NCBI RefSeq assembly: GCF_016808095.1
Contig: NC_068970.1
Location: 45,729,630-45,793,629 of the forward strand
Source of the DNA: Vigna angularis
Taxonomy: Eukaryota; Streptophyta; Magnoliopsida; Fabales; Fabaceae
Direction: 5' to 3'
DNA: 64,000 bases
The number at the start of each line of letters is the position of its first letter. The first letter of the stretch is position 1. The position numbers were made by a program, and so were the translations under genes. The notes beneath the pieces were generated by a model that was not told where the DNA came from, searched no databases, and worked only from the letters and a program-made list of their open reading frames with translations. Below, in pieces: positions 58,800 to 64,000 of the stretch.

Positions 58800-59480
58800 A
58801 CATCAACCGGGAAGGATTTACCTCTCGGCCTTCAACATGAACCGAGAGGGATTTACCTCTCGGTCTTTGACTTTGACCTAGGAGTTCCTCCTAGGGAGCG
58901 GGTTTTACCGTTCAATTTATAGTACACGGGGGATTGTCTTCACCGTTCGATGTATAACTTCAGTTTGCTGGCGAGAGGGATTTACTTCTCGGTCTTTATC
59001 TTCAACATCATCGAGAGGACTCTACCGAGAGGGTTTTACCGCTCGGTCTTTGAGCTAGGACTGCGTCCTAGTGAACGGGTTTTACCGTTCGGCTTTACAC
59101 TAGGAGTTCGTGGAGAACTTCCTAGTGGGAGGATTTTACCTCTATGCCGAGAGGGATGTACCGCTTGGTCTTTGAGCTAGGAGTGCTTCCTAGTGAACGG
59201 GCTTTACCGTTCGGCTTTACACTAGGAGTTCCTGGAGAACTTCATAATGGAAGGACTTTACCTCTTTGTCGAGAGGGATTTACCACTCAGTCTTTGAGCT
59301 AGGAGTGTTTCCTAGTGAACGGGCTTTACCGTTCGACTTTGAGCGGGCTTTACCTCTCCGCTTTGAGCTTTAGATTGTTGGCGAGAGGGATTTACCTCTC
59401 GGTTACCTCTCGGTCTTTGACTTTGACCTAGGGATTTTTCGTAGGGAACGGGCTTTGCCGTTCGGTTTTTGTACTCCTCT
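58800..59480. repeat. Array of short palindromes with a 122-bp higher-order repeat
   Basis: Units such as gaacggg-ttta-ccgttc, cgagaggg-attta-cctctcg and ctaggag-tgct-tcctag alternate. 'ctttgagctagga' recurs at 59048, 59170 and 59292, a period of 122 bp. Further right (59650-59850) 'gaggccgaatggccgaat' motifs repeat. Confidence 0.85.
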
Positions 59481-60089
59481 TGGCCAAGTGGTTTGCAGGA
59501 TCCTATCACCTGCATGTTCGGTCTTTTGTTGAACGTTTGACGGTCAACGACGAGGAATCCGTATTACGATGTCTTGAATGAGTTGTGGGTGCTTTATGCT
59601 TTGTGACCGAACGGGAGAGAGAGAGAGAGAGACCAAGGTCTGCTCGAGCTATACCCTGAGGCCGTGGTAGGCCGAGTAGATGAGGCCGAAGGGCCGAATA
59701 TGTGTAAGGCCGAATGGCCGAATACCTGTGAGGCCGAATGGCTAAATAGTTGAGGCCAAAGAACCGAATACATGGAGGTCGAATGGCCGAATGCTAGAAC
59801 GCTTGAGGCCATGGAAGGCTGAACGGTTGAGGCCGAATGGTCGAGCTGCTGTACAGTTGAACACTTGATGTCAAATTTCGCTAATTGGTGAGTGTGTTAT
59901 TGGACCCTTAATAAGTCTTTGAACAATATTATAATATTGAATTCAGATATTTAAATTAAATTATATAAATTAAATAATAAAATGAATCTATATCAAAATA
60001 TTTATCTGTAAAGTCGTAGAAGCTTGTTGACGTAGATAGTGAGCCTGCATCCTTGTCTGGTTCCTTGTGGTTATAAAGGATGCCCCCTA

Positions 60090-60105
60090 CCCCACGGTGG
60101 GCACG
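60090..60105 (-). other. Probable primer binding site
   Basis: Minus strand 'GTGCCCACCGTGGGG', a few bases inside the right LTR. Resembles the 'GCGCCCACCGTGGGGC' site seen in many plant LTR elements. The exact tRNA was not assigned. Confidence 0.5.
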
Positions 60106-60109
60106 AAAA

Positions 60110-60573
60110 TGTTTCGGTAGGATATTTTGCGGGACCAAGAGACGTACCTTTGCTGACGTGTCTTCCTCGCCTTCGAACGCTTGGATCGCCTGAGCCGCTC
60201 GCCTTTCTTCAGTCTGGACCGTTTGGTCACGTCGGTCTTGGCCGATCGGTTGCCTTCGTGCTCCACAAGGGGGGAGGTACCTGCAAAAGGTACTCTGACG
60301 CCCAAGTTAAGCGTGTGATTTGAAGAGCCTCGGCTCTTGGTTGAATATTTAGTGAATGGTTATCACTATTGAGTATTTGAGAGTAGCGTAGAGTGAATAA
60401 TGCGTAAGTGGAACGTACCTGGCTTTCGACCCTGGCTTTGTATTTATAATTTACCTCATGGATCCCAAGCTTATACAAGCCCAATAAAATATAAACAGAA
60501 TAAGATATAAACAGATTACTTGAAAATTCGGTTGGTTATTTATAACATGCTTTATCAATATCTTTAATTAGAT
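60110..60573 (-). repeat. Right (5') LTR
   Basis: Begins TGTTTCGGTAGG in plus view. Its right part ends where the Pack-MULE starts. Confidence 0.75.
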
Positions 60574-61975
60574 ATTGGTTTAATACCTTATTTTGTCCCC
60601 AGTTTGGCTCGAAAATGTCAAATTAGTTCATCCTTTAAAAAGTGCGTCAATTACGTCCTTACTTAATAAAATTTATATCAATGAAATCCCTTCCGTTAAA
60701 TCTGTACAAACGACGTTAATTATTTTTCTCTCTCTTCTACTTTTTCTGTGCAACTCAACAGCTTTTTTTCTCTCTTCTACTGTTCTTCTTCTTTCTCTTT
60801 TACCAATTATTATACAATAAGACTTTCTTCAAAAATCTAATGGGGAGTTGTCTATGAATTATCTACTGGGGAGGCTGGGAAAAAGGTTTTCAAAGACAGT
60901 GGGAGTGGTTGATCTTGGAGGAGGATCACTTCAAATGGCATATGTTGTCTCAAGGAACACAGCCAAAAATGCCCCATTACTACCTCAAGGAGAGGATCCT
61001 TACATAAAGAAGCTATATGCGAAGGGCAAAAATTACGATCATTCTCCCTGTACAGGAGATAAGTTTGGGTTCACTTCATTTCAAAATAAATTAAGATTTT
61101 AGGGTTTTATTAATAATTTTTTTTAAATTTTATTTTATTAGTTTTATGGCATTCACTTCTTGATGATACGAAGGTAAAGAAAGGTCATTGCTTTGTGGCA
61201 TTCACTTCTTGATGATACGTTGAGAGATGGAAATAACTGGTGAGTTTGTTGTTGTTTATAGGAAGCTATACATATTCAGGAGTGGAGTATGCAGTGTACC
61301 CTCCAAAGTCAGGGCCCAGTTATGATGCATGCAGAGAGATAGTCCTTGAGGCTCTAACACTGAAGGCGCCATGTTCTGATCACAATTGCTCATTTGGTGG
61401 GGTATGGGATGGTGGAAGAGGAAGTGGACAAAGAACTATTTATGCTACTTCATCCTTCTATTATCTGTCCAGAGACGTATGAACATTGTTTTAGCATGAG
61501 TTTCTGATTTGGATTTCTTTCTCAGGCTACAATGATAGTAATTTCGTTGTTTGTTGTATAGGTTGGTATCGTTGATAAAAAATCTCCCAATGCCATTGTT
61601 CGTCCTGTGGATCTTGAAAACTTGGTTAAGGGAGCTTGTGGAAAAACATTTGAAGATGCCAAATCAAGTTATACACTTCTTTCTGAAGAAAGAGTTCCGT
61701 TTGTGTGCATGGACATTACGTACATGTATACTGTTCTATAGTGAGAGAAGAAGCCGAAGAGAGAGAAGAAGAATAGTAGAAGAGAGAAAAAAAAGTTGCT
61801 GCGTTGCACAGAAAAAGCAGAAAAAATAGAAAAAGTAGGAGAGAAAAATAATTAACGCCGTTTGTACGGATTTAACGGAAGGGATTTCATTGATATAAAT
61901 TTTATTAAGTAAGGACGTATTTGACGCACTTTTTAAAGGATGGACTAATTTGACATCATCCACATTTGAATGAGT
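60574..61975. mobile_element. Pack-MULE (Mutator-like) carrying apyrase fragments
   Basis: Long inverted repeats at 60617-60800 and about 61740-61954 share 'gtcaaattag-tcatccttt', 'acgtccttacttaataaaattt' and 'tttctctctcttctact'. The outermost left end ('taataccttattttgtcccc') has no counterpart on the right, where similarity stops at about 61955. No 9-bp target duplication was found. Long TIRs around host exons with introns fit a Pack-MULE. Confidence 0.8.
60843..61745 (+). pseudogene. Captured apyrase (GDA1/CD39 NTPDase) exons
   Basis: Three blocks: [30 protein letters not shown], then [17 protein letters not shown] (60854-61050); TYSGVEYAVYPPKSGPSY then DHNCSFGGVWDGGRGSGQRTIYATSSFYYL (61268-61475); and VGIVDKKSPNAIVRPVDLENLVKGACGKTFEDAKS, ERVPFVCMDITYMY (61560-61735). 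These match plant apyrase, which hydrolyses NTP and [12 protein letters not shown] is apyrase conserved region 4 and FGGVWDGG is region 5-like. Intron-like DNA separates the blocks. Regions 1-3 and the C-terminus are missing, so no active enzyme can result. Confidence 0.88.
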
Positions 61976-61989
61976 GTAATATTAATTTC

Positions 61990-63840
61990 TTCTATGTAGT
62001 AGAATCTCAATGTACAATCATCGGCGCATCTGAAATGATTTTAGCAAGTTGGTCTAACGCACCAAGAGGGTCGTCCAAAGATAAATGAGTCTTCTTCGGT
62101 GTAGGACTTCCTTCTTGACCTATCTGCTATTAAATGAAAAAATGGTTATGTCATGACGTCAATTAGAAGTAAATATTAAAATTGAGAAGTATATCGTAGG
62201 AGTGTTTACCGGGGGATCAGATACATCACCAACCAAATGTCTAGGCTAGGCGACGAATGACTTAATTGCCTCTTTCACAGTGAAAAACTCATCTGTAGGC
62301 ACAAGAAGAACGACATTTGGTACGACAACTTCATCCACCGTGACCTTGACCTCATCTTCTGCTAGTTGTACACCATGCACTATAGTGGCTGTCTCATAGA
62401 CTATGTCACTCGTCCATGTCGTCCCCTAGGGCACCGGCAGCTGAACAACTTCCTTTACCGCTTCTACCTGTCAAATTAAATGTTAGGTTATACAAAAAGT
62501 AAATTAATAAACAAAAATGATTATTAAGTTTACCTGTAGGGGGCACAACATGTTCTGCTACAAGAGATGGCGGAGGACGATTGCCATAATCCTCATAAAG
62601 CTACTGGAATTGGCGTGCAACCATTTCAGCAACTTTATCATATAACTCTGCCCGAACCTTCTTTGTGATCTCCTGTGTCATCCCTTTTCTGATGTCCTCC
62701 TTCAGCTTTTCGTATGAAGATGGACGCGAGGAAAATCCAAAGAACTGTCGTATGCCTATGCCAGTCCCAGTAGCACGCAACTGTCCTGGGTGCTTAGGTC
62801 GTCCAATAGCTGTGGCAAGAATATCCTCACAACCTTGTTGTGTGAATTGACCTTGGGAGCTCTGCTCAACCAAGGAGTCCTGTAAGATAAAAACTTCATA
62901 ATTATTTGAAAGATCAATGTAATATATATAAAAAAATGTTGTTTAAATATGAAAAATGACATCTTACAATTCTTTCAGATATCTCTCTAGCAATGTCGGA
63001 AGTGTAGGAGCCCGATGATCCTAAACGGGCTAACTTCCACTTCTCGTGTCGAGATGGTGGTGAAGGAGGAGGAGGAGGGTCACCACCCTCAGAAAGTGAA
63101 AGTCTACTATCTGACTTCTGCTTCATTATTTTCTCCTCAAGCTTCTTGTATCCACCACGAGATAGTAGGTGTGGATTTTTATTTTGAGCACTTATACCTT
63201 GTGCTTTTGACCTTGTTTCTTGTGACAAAATGAAACAATTGTTATGATATAAAATTATGAATGATGAATTGAATCATTTTACCTACACTTACCTACCACG
63301 TTTCAGATGAACTAAGCTCTACAAACTGACGCCATGTTTCTTCGTCAATTGCAGAATATTTAGAACATGGAGTTTCATTACTTTTTTGTTCAAATATATA
63401 TTTGGACGTCAGTTTGTCTTAAACCACCAAATCTTTCTGCAATTGCAGATAAACACCTAATCCTTAGTCTCTCGACATTTGGCATATCAAATGTCATTTG
63501 CAACAAAGAAAGTAATAACCTTATATCAATACAAATTTATCAATATGTAGAATCTAGAATTTGGAGCAATATTGGTTAACTTACCAATAGATCTTGCCAG
63601 ATAAGATTCTGATCAACCTCAGATACATGGTCAAAGGATGAAGTAAGTATAGAGATACGATCACGTGTTAGTACTCCAAGGTAAGACCTAAATACATCTG
63701 CATTTGAGCTAGATGCAACTCCTGTGACTAGGTCAATAATGACAGGTGTCCTCTCACCTTCATTTCTTCTAGGTAAAAGTTGTCATAACCTCGTCGCTCC
63801 TCTTGTCCGTCTAGAAGAATGAGGTGGCTCAACCATATAT
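61990..63840 (-). pseudogene. CACTA accessory transposase (Transposase_24 / Ptta type), decayed
   Basis: Exon-like blocks on the minus strand from right to left: MVEPPHSSRRTRGATRL (63833-), GERTPVIIDLVTGVASSSNADVFRSYLGVL (63760-63665), MTFDMPNVERLRIRCLSAIAERFGG (63500-63425), KLTSKYIFEQ, AIDEETWRQFVELSSSETW (63355-63290), RGGYKKLEEKIMKQKS, PPSRHEKWKLARLGSSGSYTSDIAREI (63165-62965), VEQSSQGQFTQQGCEDILATAIGRPKHPG (62873-62785), and a tail with DPLGALDQLAKII (62080-62030). A stop near 63783 and a one-base shift near 63410 break it. This is the type of plant transposon protein found beside TNP2 in CACTA elements. The rest of the element lies beyond the window or is lost. Confidence 0.75.
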
Positions 63841-64000
63841 CTGTCACAATAAATAAGATGAAAGATTAAGAAAACACTTATAAAATAACATATATTATTT
63901 AACAAAAGCCATAAATATTTACACAAACATGAAATTCATACATAATCATATGGATTGGTCATATGTATATTCCCTCATTGTGATCTTCCCGAATTTCTTG
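63841..64000. other. Right edge, unassigned
   Basis: AT-rich sequence, probably intron or upstream DNA of the decayed transposase gene. Confidence 0.3.

Larger units (their letters stand above)
58080..60573 (-). mobile_element. Non-autonomous LTR retrotransposon with palindrome-rich interior
   Basis: Direct repeats of about 465 bp (58080-58549 and 60110-60573) enclose about 1.56 kb with no gag or pol. Next to the right repeat is a primer-site-like 'GTGCCCACCGTGGGG' on the minus strand, so the element points left. The right LTR abuts the Pack-MULE at about 60574, which may have cut off its end. A target duplication could not be read. Confidence 0.75.

Overview
The window looks like repeat-rich, gene-poor nuclear DNA from a flowering plant, most likely a phaseoloid legume such as Vigna or Phaseolus. 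The evidence is an AT-rich background with long (AT)n arrays, legume-style Copia and Athila-like LTR retrotransposons, CACTA, Mutator-like and hAT DNA transposons, LINE remnants, and plant host-gene fragments carried inside transposons. No prokaryotic gene organisation, rRNA, tRNA or CRISPR array was seen.

The only genes that look host-encoded are four small minus-strand genes at 869-1234, 11024-11269, 13907-14155 and 57509-57886. They share a short repeat with the core pattern N-x-G-S-G-x-Q-x-F followed by F-N-T-G. The second and third are tandem duplicates that also share promoter, 5' UTR and 3' flank. The fourth keeps the same 5' UTR, which shows that its true start is an internal Met. The first is a divergent relative with three degenerate repeats. 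I do not recognise a function. The repeats look like a small beta-solenoid or amyloid-type motif, and this family is the best candidate here for something undescribed.

Layout. 1-14.9 kb: three of the small genes, a segmental duplication (about 1660-4320 and 7430-8822) whose first copy alone carries a CACTA element, a perfect 146-bp tandem duplication, an LTR remnant and a LINE fragment. 14.9-33.2 kb: a nested stack. An old, decayed Copia element is split by a very young, apparently intact Copia (15008-20416, LTRs differing at 1 site in 494) and by an Athila-like non-autonomous element (21774-31301, LTRs differing at about 6 sites in 1242) that has gag-protease and a second ORF but no reverse transcriptase or integrase. 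33.2-36 kb: AT-rich DNA with two long (AT)n arrays. 36.0-38.4 kb: a CACTA element carrying fragments of a NEF1-like membrane protein gene and of the ferredoxin-nitrite reductase gene. 38.5-41.7 kb: a CACTA element with a broken TNP2 transposase. 42.0-46.6 kb: a decayed Copia, then a LINE split by a solo LTR. 46.6-52.7 kb: CACTA-like, hAT, LINE and Copia remnants, including a 194-bp CACTA miniature related to the element at 2.1 kb. 52.7-55 kb: a SIRE-like Copia LTR with a nested LTR fragment. 57.5 kb: the fourth small gene. 58.1-60.6 kb: a non-autonomous LTR element whose interior is an array of short palindromes. 60.6-62 kb: a Pack-MULE carrying apyrase fragments. 62-64 kb: a decayed CACTA-type accessory transposase gene.

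Apart from the four small genes, everything that codes here belongs to mobile elements or to host-gene pieces they captured. Target-site duplications and nesting give a readable relative history of insertions.
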